From Gammaproteobacteria bacterium (GTDB lineage Bacteria; Bacillota_I; Bacilli_A; Izemoplasmatales; UBA1188): DNA of 7,412 nucleotides. The translations under genes were made by a program, and so were the position numbers. Positions within the stretch are counted from its first letter, which is position 1, and every line of letters begins with the position of its first letter. Location of the stretch: positions 1-7,412 of the forward strand of contig JAILNJ010000165.1 of NCBI GenBank assembly GCA_024691665.1. Direction: 5' to 3'. The notes under the pieces were generated by a model that worked only from the letters and a program-made list of their open reading frames with translations, made no database searches and was not told where the DNA came from. Shown piece after piece: positions 1-5,262 of the stretch.

Positions 1-22
1 CGATAACTCTATTATTTATTAA

Positions 23-538
23 TTATTCTACCCAGAATACTCTATTATCTTTAATTGTCTTTTCTCTAAATTCATTAGATTTAGAATAACCTAGTGCAAC
101 GTGACCAACACCTTCATATTCAGTTAAATCTATACCTACTAGTTTAAATAGTGCTAAACCTTTAATACTTTCTAGTTCTTCTTTAGCTCTGTGAATCCAG
201 CAAGTATCAAGTCCTTGGTTCACAGCTTCAAGCATCATATTTTCAATCATACAAGAACCATCATAAGGAACAAATCTTCCTTTCTTTACTGCGACTAGTA
301 AGATTACTGGTGCACCATAGAATGGGTCACCATCTTTACCTCTAACTTCAGCATTTAGTTCTACTATCTTATCTCTAAATTCTTTGTTAGTGATAGCAAC
401 AATAATACCGTCTTGTGTTCCTTTTGCGGTAGGAGCATTAAGTCCTGCGTTTACGATTTCTTCAATCTTTTCTCTTTCAACTACTCTTTCTGGATCAAAA
501 TCTCTACAACTTCTTCTTTCTTTAATTATTTTATGCAT
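23..538 (-). CDS. Nitroreductase family protein (FMN-dependent, small form)
   Basis: This is a 171-residue nitroreductase-fold protein, probably a cytoplasmic, FMN-binding, NAD(P)H-dependent oxidoreductase; the physiological substrate cannot be read from sequence. The N-terminal RRSCRDF at residues 8-14 is the family's FMN-phosphate-binding Arg/Ser segment. NAPTAKGTQ (34-42) matches the 'APSa.N.Q' flavin loop, DPFYGAPV (71-78) is the usual central-strand motif, and GLDTCWIH (109-116) plus GHVALGYSKS (145-154) form the C-terminal flavin region. The length fits the short, single-domain branch; NfsA/NfsB-type enzymes are longer. The ATG at 538 is supported by AAGGAG about 8 nt upstream, which lies inside the end of the preceding membrane-protein gene. 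The two genes overlap by 8 nt, so they are almost certainly co-transcribed and translationally coupled. The stop is TAA and only 22 bases follow, so no terminator can be judged. Family assignment is secure; function is generic. Confidence 0.9.
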   Translation of the reverse strand: MHKIIKERRSCRDFDPERVVEREKIEEIVNAGLNAPTAKGTQDGIIVAITNKEFRDKIVELNAEVRGKDGDPFYGAPVILLVAVKKGRFVPYDGSCMIENMMLEAVNQGLDTCWIHRAKEELESIKGLALFKLVGIDLTEYEGVGHVALGYSKSNEFREKTIKDNRVFWVE

Positions 539-1316
539 TGTTTATCTCCTTGTTTTGTTTTCTTTTATTGATTAAGAAATAAATTAAATAGAATACAGTA
601 ATGTATAGTAAGAATAATACAACTACGACAATTGGATATAATACTTGATTACCTTTTACTAAGTTGTAGAAGATAACGTAAGGTGTTCCATCATGATTTC
701 TCAAGAACATATAGTTATATGGAATTGTATAATCAGCGATTAATGCGAGGCCACAGAAAGATAATAGAATTATAAATGTGATATAAATATTTTCTTTCTT
801 CATACTCGCAAGACCTGCGATAAAGATATATAATGCCGCAAAGCCTGAGATTGAATGTGTGATTCCTGATACTACATTATCCCATGAAAGTACTGGGTAT
901 GCATTATAGTTTTGAGCTGCGCCAAATGTACCAAGAACTGCGCCTAAAAGTCCAAAAATAGATACAAAATCTAGAGATGCTTCTCTAATACGTCCTTTAG
1001 TAAATGCTGCTAGAGGAATGGTGATTAATTGAATACTGCATAGAAATAAAGGTAAGTTAATTAGTATAGGATGTGCACTTCCATCTTTCACACAAGCAAT
1101 AATAATCTTAATTATTTCAAACGAATCAATTAGAATAGCTGATACGATTAATACTTTATTTTTAGTCTTATCATCTTTATTTCTATTTCTTATGCCAAAT
1201 ATTATGGCAAGACCTACCATTATAATCATTAAACTTGAAACAAATAGAATATGTTGCCAGCTCCAAGCTCCTTCTGGCGTTCTCTCGTATCCACCAAAAC
1301 CAAAAAATTCTTTCAT
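531..1316 (-). CDS. YwaF/TIGR02206-type integral membrane protein
   Basis: This is a 261-residue polytopic membrane protein. I recognise it as the YwaF (TIGR02206, TMEM164-like) family, whose biochemical function is unknown to me. Seven hydrophobic segments are visible at roughly residues 22-42, 54-75, 85-105, 115-135, 149-170, 176-196 and 225-249, with a Lys/Arg-rich tail (KRKQNK) on the last. Family hallmarks are a short N-terminal stretch before helix 1, INLPLFLCSIQ (86-96, the family's 'LPLHLC' element, here with Phe in place of His), the Gly-rich FGLLGAVLG (121-129), and WDNVVSGITH (145-154). A further one is DYTIPYNYMFLRNHDG (195-210) ahead of the last helix. The start at 1316 has a GGGG-type ribosome binding site only 4 nt upstream (AAAGGGG). 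The gene overlaps the downstream nitroreductase by 8 nt, which pairs an uncharacterised membrane protein with a flavoenzyme. It starts a new unit after the preA terminator. Confidence 0.85.
   Translation of the reverse strand: MKEFFGFGGYERTPEGAWSWQHILFVSSLMIIMVGLAIIFGIRNRNKDDKTKNKVLIVSAILIDSFEIIKIIIACVKDGSAHPILINLPLFLCSIQLITIPLAAFTKGRIREASLDFVSIFGLLGAVLGTFGAAQNYNAYPVLSWDNVVSGITHSISGFAALYIFIAGLASMKKENIYITFIILLSFCGLALIADYTIPYNYMFLRNHDGTPYVIFYNLVKGNQVLYPIVVVVLFLLYITVFYLIYFLINKRKQNKEINNA
546..551 (-). promoter_or_regulatory. Ribosome binding site of the nitroreductase gene, inside the upstream gene
   Basis: The minus strand reads AAGGAG here, about 8 nt before the ATG at 538. It lies within the final codons of the upstream membrane-protein gene, whose stop codon falls just after the nitroreductase start. 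This layout sets the start codon and indicates translational coupling. Confidence 0.75.
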
Positions 1317-1339
1317 AAAACCCCTTTAACAATACTAAT

Positions 1340-1348
1340 AATATAGCA
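1340..1348 (-). promoter_or_regulatory. Candidate extended -10 promoter for the ywaF-like/nitroreductase pair
   Basis: The minus strand reads TGCTATATT, an extended -10 (TG-N-TATATT). It would start transcription near 1333, leaving a leader of about 17 nt that still contains the AAAGGGG ribosome binding site. I see no convincing -35 hexamer, because that position falls in the preA terminator hairpin; extended -10 promoters can work without one. The upstream terminator makes a promoter in this gap necessary unless there is read-through. Confidence 0.4.
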
Positions 1349-1350
1349 CA

Positions 1351-1383
1351 AATAAAAAGACACGTGTTTAAACACGCATCTTT
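1351..1383 (-). terminator. Rho-independent terminator of preTA
   Basis: An 11-bp stem (1373-1383 with 1356-1366) closes a TTTAAA loop and is followed on the minus strand by TTTTTATTT. Two pairs are G-U wobbles when read as minus-strand RNA. On the plus strand they become A-C mismatches, so the hairpin favours stopping minus-strand transcription. It starts about 10 nt after the preA stop codon. Confidence 0.8.
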
Positions 1384-1392
1384 ATATTTGTT

Positions 1393-2664
1393 TTAGAGTT
1401 TTTGGAAAGAATCTTGAAGAACTAATTTCTTAAGATTTTTAGGTTTTCTTCCTTCTTTTAATACTCTTTCACCAGCATTAATTGCGCCAACTGGACAAAC
1501 AAGTCCACATAAGAGACATCCTACACACTTAGTTGTATTACAGTGAGGACGTCTTGTTTCCTTATTCCATTCCATAGCTTGGTGTGCACCATCATAACAT
1601 GAGATTACACATCTTCCGCAACCAACACACTTATCAGTATCTATTACTGGATATACTTTATAGTCTCTATCAAGTTCTTCAGCTGGAATAATATTCTTAT
1701 TAGCAAGGCCTACTAAATCTTCTAAGTGATCTACTCCTTCTTTTTCCATATAACGAGCAAGACCATCTTTCATATCTTCAACGATTCTATAACCATATTG
1801 CATAATGGCTGTAGTAACTTGAAGGTTCTTACATCCAAGAAGGATAAATTCAGCAGCGTCTTCCCAAGTTTCAATACCACCAATACCTGAGATTTCAGCG
1901 TCTTTTAGTTTAGGATTAGTCTTCATTTGTTGGATAAATCTTAAAGCTACTGGTTTAACAGCTTTACCACTATAACCAGAGATAGATGATTTACCATTAA
2001 TAATTGGAAGACCAACTTTCTTATTTAAATCAACATTAATGATTGATTTGATTGTATTGATTGCAGCAATACCATCAGCGCCGCCTTCAAGGGAAGCGAT
2101 AGCTGGATCACACATATCTGTAATGTTTGGTGTCATCTTAGCCATAAATGGAAGATGAGTTGAACGTCTTACAGCTGCACAATATTTCTTACATAATTCA
2201 GGGTTAGATCCTACATCTGAACCCATTGCGTGTGATGTCATTTGAGGGCATGAGAAGTTAAGCTCAATCATATCGGCACCAGCCTCAGTAACGAGTCTTG
2301 CGAGTTCTTCCCAGTCTTCTTCATTAGAACCCATAATAGATGCGATTAATACATTATTAGGATAGTTCTTTTTTAGTTTTCTTAAATCAGCTAAGTTTTC
2401 TTCTAAAGAATGCTCAGCAATTTGTTCCATGTTTTTAAAACCGACAAATGGTTCTGCTTCTTTTGTTAATGCATCAAATCTTGGAGATACTTCATCAATC
2501 AGATAGTGTTTAGGACCAATAGTCTTAAATACTACACCACCCCAACCAGTTTCATATGCTTTAGCACACATGTCATAGCAGTTACCAACTGGTGATGATG
2601 ATAGGCAGAATGGGTTAGGGAATTTAACACCCATAAAAGTGATAGATAAATCTTTCTTTAACAT
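1393..2664 (-). CDS. preA: NAD-dependent dihydropyrimidine dehydrogenase, catalytic subunit PreA
   Basis: PreA, together with PreT, reduces uracil or thymine to the 5,6-dihydro form (reductive pyrimidine catabolism). The 423 residues form an FMN-binding dihydroorotate-dehydrogenase-like barrel (about 1-315) followed by a two-cluster ferredoxin domain. Visible motifs are NPFCLSSSPVGN (17-28), the active-loop NFSCPQM (136-142), NGKSSISGYSGKAV (223-236), and the flavin-phosphate segment SGIGGIETWEDA (259-270). Two CxxCxxCxxxC sets, C346/C349/C352/C356 and C380/C383/C386/C390, bind [4Fe-4S] clusters. Length and sequence match E. coli PreA closely as I recall it. The position aligned with mammalian catalytic Cys671 is Val151. 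The gene follows preT with a 1-nt gap, and its GGAGGT ribosome binding site lies in the last preT codons, so the pair is coupled. A hairpin terminator follows. Identification is firm; the exact physiological substrate and direction are inferred. Confidence 0.96.
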   Translation of the reverse strand: MLKKDLSITFMGVKFPNPFCLSSSPVGNCYDMCAKAYETGWGGVVFKTIGPKHYLIDEVSPRFDALTKEAEPFVGFKNMEQIAEHSLEENLADLRKLKKNYPNNVLIASIMGSNEEDWEELARLVTEAGADMIELNFSCPQMTSHAMGSDVGSNPELCKKYCAAVRRSTHLPFMAKMTPNITDMCDPAIASLEGGADGIAAINTIKSIINVDLNKKVGLPIINGKSSISGYSGKAVKPVALRFIQQMKTNPKLKDAEISGIGGIETWEDAAEFILLGCKNLQVTTAIMQYGYRIVEDMKDGLARYMEKEGVDHLEDLVGLANKNIIPAEELDRDYKVYPVIDTDKCVGCGRCVISCYDGAHQAMEWNKETRRPHCNTTKCVGCLLCGLVCPVGAINAGERVLKEGRKPKNLKKLVLQDSFQKL

Positions 2665-2665
2665 A

Positions 2666-3892
2666 TTACTTTACCTCCATCTTTAAATATGACATAACTG
2701 CTTTAGTTACTTCTTTGCCAGTCTTAACTGAATATACAACTGTCTTATCTCCTGGAGCGATATCTCCAGCATAGAATACATTCGTATTCTTAATTCTATA
2801 ACTTGGATCATTTAAATCTTCAAGTTTAATACCTAAATTAGAGAAATCACTAACTTGTCCAATTGCAAGAACGATTAGAGGAGCTTTAATAACTACTTTA
2901 GATTTAATAACTCTATGAGCGAATGTTACTTGTCCGCTCTTAGTTACTTTTTCAGGGATATATCCATCAAGGATAGTTACACCTGCTTCTCTTGTATGTT
3001 CGAGTTCTTTCTTAGAAGCTCTAAATTCACAGAATTGTTCATAAGCACAATCTGTAACATTAGCACATCCAAGTTTCTTAAGTGTGAGCGATACGTCCAT
3101 TGCAACGTCTCCACCACCTACTACTACTGCAGATTCAGGAACTCTAACTCTTCCCTTCTTTTCTTTAACTTGTTTTAAGAAGTCTACTGCAAGTTTAACT
3201 TTCTTATTATCTTCAAACATTTCAAGCATTTTACCTTTAGAGAAACCTAAAGCTAAAATAACTGCATCATTTGATTTCTTAAGTTCATCTAAGAGTTTAG
3301 ATGTTTCAACTTTTGTATTAAATACAAACTTAACACCTAAATCTTCAATTCTTTTAACTTCTTCATCTACTACTTTGTTTGGAAGTCTATATTCTGGGAT
3401 ACCATATCTTAAATATCCGCCAGCTTTAGATTCCTTTTCATATACTGTAACTTCAAATCCTCTTAAAGCTAAGTTACCAGCAGCAGTTAGTCCAGCTGGC
3501 CCTGCACCAATTACAGCTACCTTTTTACCATTAGCTTTAGCTTTCTTAAGCACACTCATATGAGTACATGATTCATAGTCAGTGATATAACGTTGAATCA
3601 TAGAGATATTGATTGGCTTATCAATACCAGTTCTTGAACATGCGAGTTCACAGTATTTTTCTGTAGGACAAACTCTAGCACAGATTCCAGCTAAAATATT
3701 ATTTTCTCTAACTGTTTCAGCTGCGCCTTCAACGTTTTTAAATCTTACAGATCTAATAAATTTTCCAGGATCAGTTCCTGCAGGACAATTAGCACTACAA
3801 GGTGCGTCAAGGCATAGTAAGCATCTAGATGCTTCTTCCATAACGTCTCTTGGAGAGAAACCTTTATCCTCTTTTAAGTAATCTTCTACCAT
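2666..3892 (-). CDS. preT: NAD-dependent dihydropyrimidine dehydrogenase, NAD/FAD subunit PreT
   Basis: PreT takes electrons from NADH through FAD and iron-sulfur clusters to PreA; it belongs to the glutamate-synthase small-subunit (GltD-like) family. The 408 residues fit the family length (E. coli PreT is about 412). The N-terminal helical domain carries two Cys sets, C24/C27/C32/C36 and C71/C75/C81/C85, typical of two [4Fe-4S] sites. A first dinucleotide-binding motif VIGAGPAGL (127-135) binds FAD. A second, VVVGGGDVAMD (256-266), binds the pyridine nucleotide. FYAGDI (373-378) is the second FAD motif that closes the fold. The ATG at 3892 has AGGAG at about 7 nt upstream. It is the first gene of the preTA unit, behind an extended -10 promoter with an inverted repeat upstream. 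Other GltD-like subunits look similar, but the adjacent preA settles the call. Confidence 0.95.
   Translation of the reverse strand: MVEDYLKEDKGFSPRDVMEEASRCLLCLDAPCSANCPAGTDPGKFIRSVRFKNVEGAAETVRENNILAGICARVCPTEKYCELACSRTGIDKPINISMIQRYITDYESCTHMSVLKKAKANGKKVAVIGAGPAGLTAAGNLALRGFEVTVYEKESKAGGYLRYGIPEYRLPNKVVDEEVKRIEDLGVKFVFNTKVETSKLLDELKKSNDAVILALGFSKGKMLEMFEDNKKVKLAVDFLKQVKEKKGRVRVPESAVVVGGGDVAMDVSLTLKKLGCANVTDCAYEQFCEFRASKKELEHTREAGVTILDGYIPEKVTKSGQVTFAHRVIKSKVVIKAPLIVLAIGQVSDFSNLGIKLEDLNDPSYRIKNTNVFYAGDIAPGDKTVVYSVKTGKEVTKAVMSYLKMEVK
2673..2678 (-). promoter_or_regulatory. preA ribosome binding site inside the end of preT
   Basis: The minus strand reads GGAGGT, overlapping the Met-Glu-Val codons that end preT and lying 8 nt before the preA ATG at 2664. 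The preT stop (TAA, 2668-2666) and the preA start are one base apart. This suits equimolar translation of two subunits of one complex. Confidence 0.85.
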
Positions 3893-3937
3893 AAAATCTC
3901 CTATATGTTTAAAAGTTTTCGTATATTCGTATAATTG

Positions 3938-3946
3938 ATTATATCA
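3938..3946 (-). promoter_or_regulatory. Extended -10 promoter of preTA
   Basis: The minus strand reads TGATATAAT, a perfect extended -10 element. It predicts a start near 3931 and a leader of about 38 nt. The best -35-like hexamer (TTCATA) sits at a short 15-nt spacing and lies inside the inverted repeat. The promoter therefore probably relies on the extended -10 or on a factor bound at the repeat. Confidence 0.65.
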
Positions 3947-3951
3947 TAATT

Positions 3952-3976
3952 AATTATCTATGAATTATAGATAATT
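3952..3976. promoter_or_regulatory. Perfect inverted repeat overlapping the preTA -35 position (candidate operator)
   Basis: AATTATCTAT and ATAGATAATT form perfect 10-bp arms around GAATT. The centre (3964) falls near -33 relative to the predicted preTA start. The position suits a dimeric regulator acting either as a repressor or as a promoter-proximal activator. It has no U-run and is not a terminator. AT-rich DNA gives short palindromes by chance, so this remains a candidate. Confidence 0.45.
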
Positions 3977-3987
3977 CTAAAACCATC

Positions 3988-4016
3988 AAAAAAGAGCCAA
4001 TTTCGTGGCTCTTTTT
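3988..4016 (-). terminator. Strong rho-independent terminator after the CPBP gene
   Basis: An 11-bp perfect stem (3989-3999 with 4006-4016, core GAGCC/GGCTC) encloses a 6-nt loop. Minus-strand RNA ends in a U-run (TTTTTT, 3993-3988). It sits 16 nt beyond the CPBP stop codon. The plus strand also has a T-run, so the structure could act in both directions, but no plus-strand gene enters it. It separates the CPBP unit from preTA. Confidence 0.88.
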
Positions 4017-4032
4017 CATATCTTTTTCAATT

Positions 4033-4713
4033 CTATACTACAAACATTCTAACTACAACATTTAAGAAATCATAAAGACCATGAGTGAACGCTAATCCAA
4101 GATATTTATATTGTTTGATAAAGTATTTAGCAAATCCAAACACTGAACCAATCATAAATGTAAATAATACTTGGAAGAATGAACCATTAATTAAATGCCA
4201 GATTCCAAAAAGCATTGAAGCAAGAATTACACCAATCCATTTATGTTTATTAAAGAATGATATAAATGTTTCTTGAACATATACTCTAAATATTAATTCT
4301 TCAACTGGGCCAATTATCAACATATAGAATAAAAAGTTAATTAATAAGTTAATAAACTTATAATCTTGATGAGATCCAACAATAGAATGACCAGCCCACG
4401 CAGGAATGAATGCGAAAAATAAAGATAATATTAATGCAATCCCAAGACCAATTAGGTATTGATAAAAGTTTTTAAGTTCAATACCAATTTTAATTTTAGT
4501 AATCTTAATAGCAATAAAAGCTACAGCACCATTAGTTAAATTCAGAAGTACATAAAGAATTAATCTTACATAAGTGTTATTTATACTGGAAAATAACCAA
4601 GAACAAAAAGTAATTCCAGTAATTAGTAAAATCGTTGCTACTAATACAATAATCTTTTTCTTTAAACTTATTTCATTTTGTTCGTTAGAATTTACTCGGA
4701 TTTCATCGCTCAT
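4033..4713 (-). CDS. CPBP-family intramembrane metalloprotease
   Basis: This is a 226-residue membrane protein of the CPBP (Abi/CAAX protease and bacteriocin-processing) family; the substrate is unknown. It is a predicted glutamate-type intramembrane endopeptidase. Hydrophobic helices are visible at about 21-42, 49-70, 83-104, 119-137, 158-175, 178-197 and 205-224. The three conserved motifs are present: EELIFR (E138, E139, R143), FGIWH (F169, H173) and HGLYD (H211, D215). The catalytic set therefore looks intact. I chose the ATG at 4713 because GGGGAGA lies 8 nt upstream. An in-frame ATG six codons earlier (4731) has no ribosome binding site, and its codons would read through that site. The gene begins 25 nt after the tRNA-Pro CCA end with no room for an obvious promoter, so it is probably expressed from the upstream transcript. 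A strong terminator follows. A role in immunity, bacteriocin handling or general membrane proteolysis cannot be distinguished here. Confidence 0.9.
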   Translation of the reverse strand: MSDEIRVNSNEQNEISLKKKIIVLVATILLITGITFCSWLFSSINNTYVRLILYVLLNLTNGAVAFIAIKITKIKIGIELKNFYQYLIGLGIALILSLFFAFIPAWAGHSIVGSHQDYKFINLLINFLFYMLIIGPVEELIFRVYVQETFISFFNKHKWIGVILASMLFGIWHLINGSFFQVLFTFMIGSVFGFAKYFIKQYKYLGLAFTHGLYDFLNVVVRMFVV

Positions 4714-4720
4714 AATAAAA

Positions 4721-4727
4721 TCTCCCC
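4721..4727 (-). promoter_or_regulatory. Ribosome binding site that sets the CPBP start at 4713
   Basis: The minus strand reads GGGGAGA, 8 nt before the ATG at 4713. The upstream in-frame ATG at 4731 lies 5' of this site and has only the tRNA trailer TTTTTAT before it, so the shorter protein is the likely product. Confidence 0.75.
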
Positions 4728-4738
4728 ACATATAAAAA

Positions 4739-4813
4739 TGGTCGGAATGGTGGGAGTTGAACCCACGACATCTTGCTCCCGAAGCAAGTGCGCTACCACT
4801 GCGCTACATTCCG
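4739..4813 (-). tRNA. tRNA-Pro (anticodon CGG)
   Basis: A full cloverleaf is visible on the minus strand. The acceptor stem is CGGAATG (4813-4807) with CATTCCG (4749-4743), followed by discriminator A and encoded CCA (4741-4739). The D stem is GCGC/GCGC. The anticodon stem CTTGC/GCAAG encloses TTCGGGA, with U33 and anticodon CGG at 4781-4779. The T arm is GTGGG with TTCAACT and CCCAC. C1-G72, A73, G35, G36 and G37 are all expected for bacterial tRNA-Pro. It lies 30 nt after the YdcF stop and 25 nt before the CPBP start on the same strand, with no separate promoter evident. A run of five T follows the CCA, but the tRNA itself is not a terminator hairpin. Confidence 0.96.
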
Positions 4814-4818
4814 AATTT

Positions 4819-4848
4819 AATAGTTTAAAGCATACGTTTTAAACTATT
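4819..4848. repeat. AT-rich inverted repeat across the YdcF stop codon
   Basis: AATAGTTTAAA (4819-4829) and TTTAAACTATT (4838-4848) form perfect 11-bp arms with an 8-nt loop. The right arm includes the YdcF stop codon, and the structure ends 6 nt before the tRNA 5' end. It lacks a G/C core and a following U-run, so it is a poor terminator. It might be an mRNA-end or RNase-processing structure between the YdcF message and the tRNA. Confidence 0.5.
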
Positions 4849-5260
4849 CTTGTGATTCACACTTTATAATTTCCGCTTTTCTAAAGTGTCTTTTAAATAT
4901 TTTATAGCAGCTACCAAAGCCTCTATCAAAGTGATACTTAGTAGACACTAAATATATTTTATTAATACTAAAATTATTCTTTAATAACTTTTGAAGATAT
5001 ATTGCATTACCCCATGTTGTTTTAGATTTATCTTCAAGAATAATCTTGTTTGAATCAAAACCTTTTGATAATACATATTCATTCATTGCACTTGCTTCTG
5101 TTCTTCCTGCAAGTTTATTTGGCATACCGCCACATAAAACTAGAAAATCTGATTTAGATTCTTTATATGTTTTAAGTCCTAGTTCTATTCTATTGATTAG
5201 TTCTTCTTTCATCGAACCATCATCATTTAATCTTTTACCGAGTATTACTGTAATATTCAT
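4844..5260 (-). CDS. YdcF/SanA-like DUF218 protein, minimal cytoplasmic form
   Basis: This is a 138-residue protein of the YdcF/DUF218 superfamily; members include ElyC, SanA and YdcF, linked to envelope processes or nucleotide-like ligand binding. No enzyme activity is established well enough to transfer. The fold pattern is clear: ILGKRLNDDG (6-15), R24 in the following helix, LCGGMPN (42-48), RTEASAM (53-59), LEDKSKTTWGNA (75-86) and the C-terminal LVSTKYHFDR (104-113). It has no signal peptide or membrane helix, unlike ElyC and SanA, and is short, so it represents only the core domain in the cytoplasm. The start at 5260 lies 2 nt after the HAD gene's TAG. No good ribosome binding site is visible, so translation probably depends on ribosomes finishing the HAD gene. 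The stop is TAG inside an AT-rich hairpin just before tRNA-Pro. Confidence 0.85.
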   Translation of the reverse strand: MNITVILGKRLNDDGSMKEELINRIELGLKTYKESKSDFLVLCGGMPNKLAGRTEASAMNEYVLSKGFDSNKIILEDKSKTTWGNAIYLQKLLKNNFSINKIYLVSTKYHFDRGFGSCYKIFKRHFRKAEIIKCESQE

Positions 5261-5262
5261 AT

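Noticed and set aside
384..575. 63-codon plus-strand frame across the nitroreductase start
   Set aside because: Its hydrophobic content comes from reading the nitroreductase gene backwards; no ribosome binding site was seen.
2915..3178. 87-codon plus-strand frame opposite preT
   Set aside because: It is antisense to preT, overlaps another shadow frame, and has low-complexity Phe/Ser/Tyr content.
3084..3563. 159-codon open frame on the plus strand inside preT
   Set aside because: It lies wholly antisense to a well-conserved gene, is rich in Ser/Thr/Leu as expected from a reverse reading of AT-rich codons, and has no recognisable domain.
3609..3881. 90-codon plus-strand frame opposite the preT N-terminus
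   Set aside because: It is a shadow of preT's cysteine-rich N-terminal domain, with no independent support.
4085..4276. 63-codon plus-strand frame inside the CPBP gene
   Set aside because: It is antisense to a gene with intact catalytic motifs and has no family signature.
4714..4731. Longer CPBP start at 4731 (six extra residues)
   Set aside because: The extra codons span the GGGGAGA ribosome binding site of the internal ATG, and the upstream ATG lies directly in the tRNA trailer without its own site.
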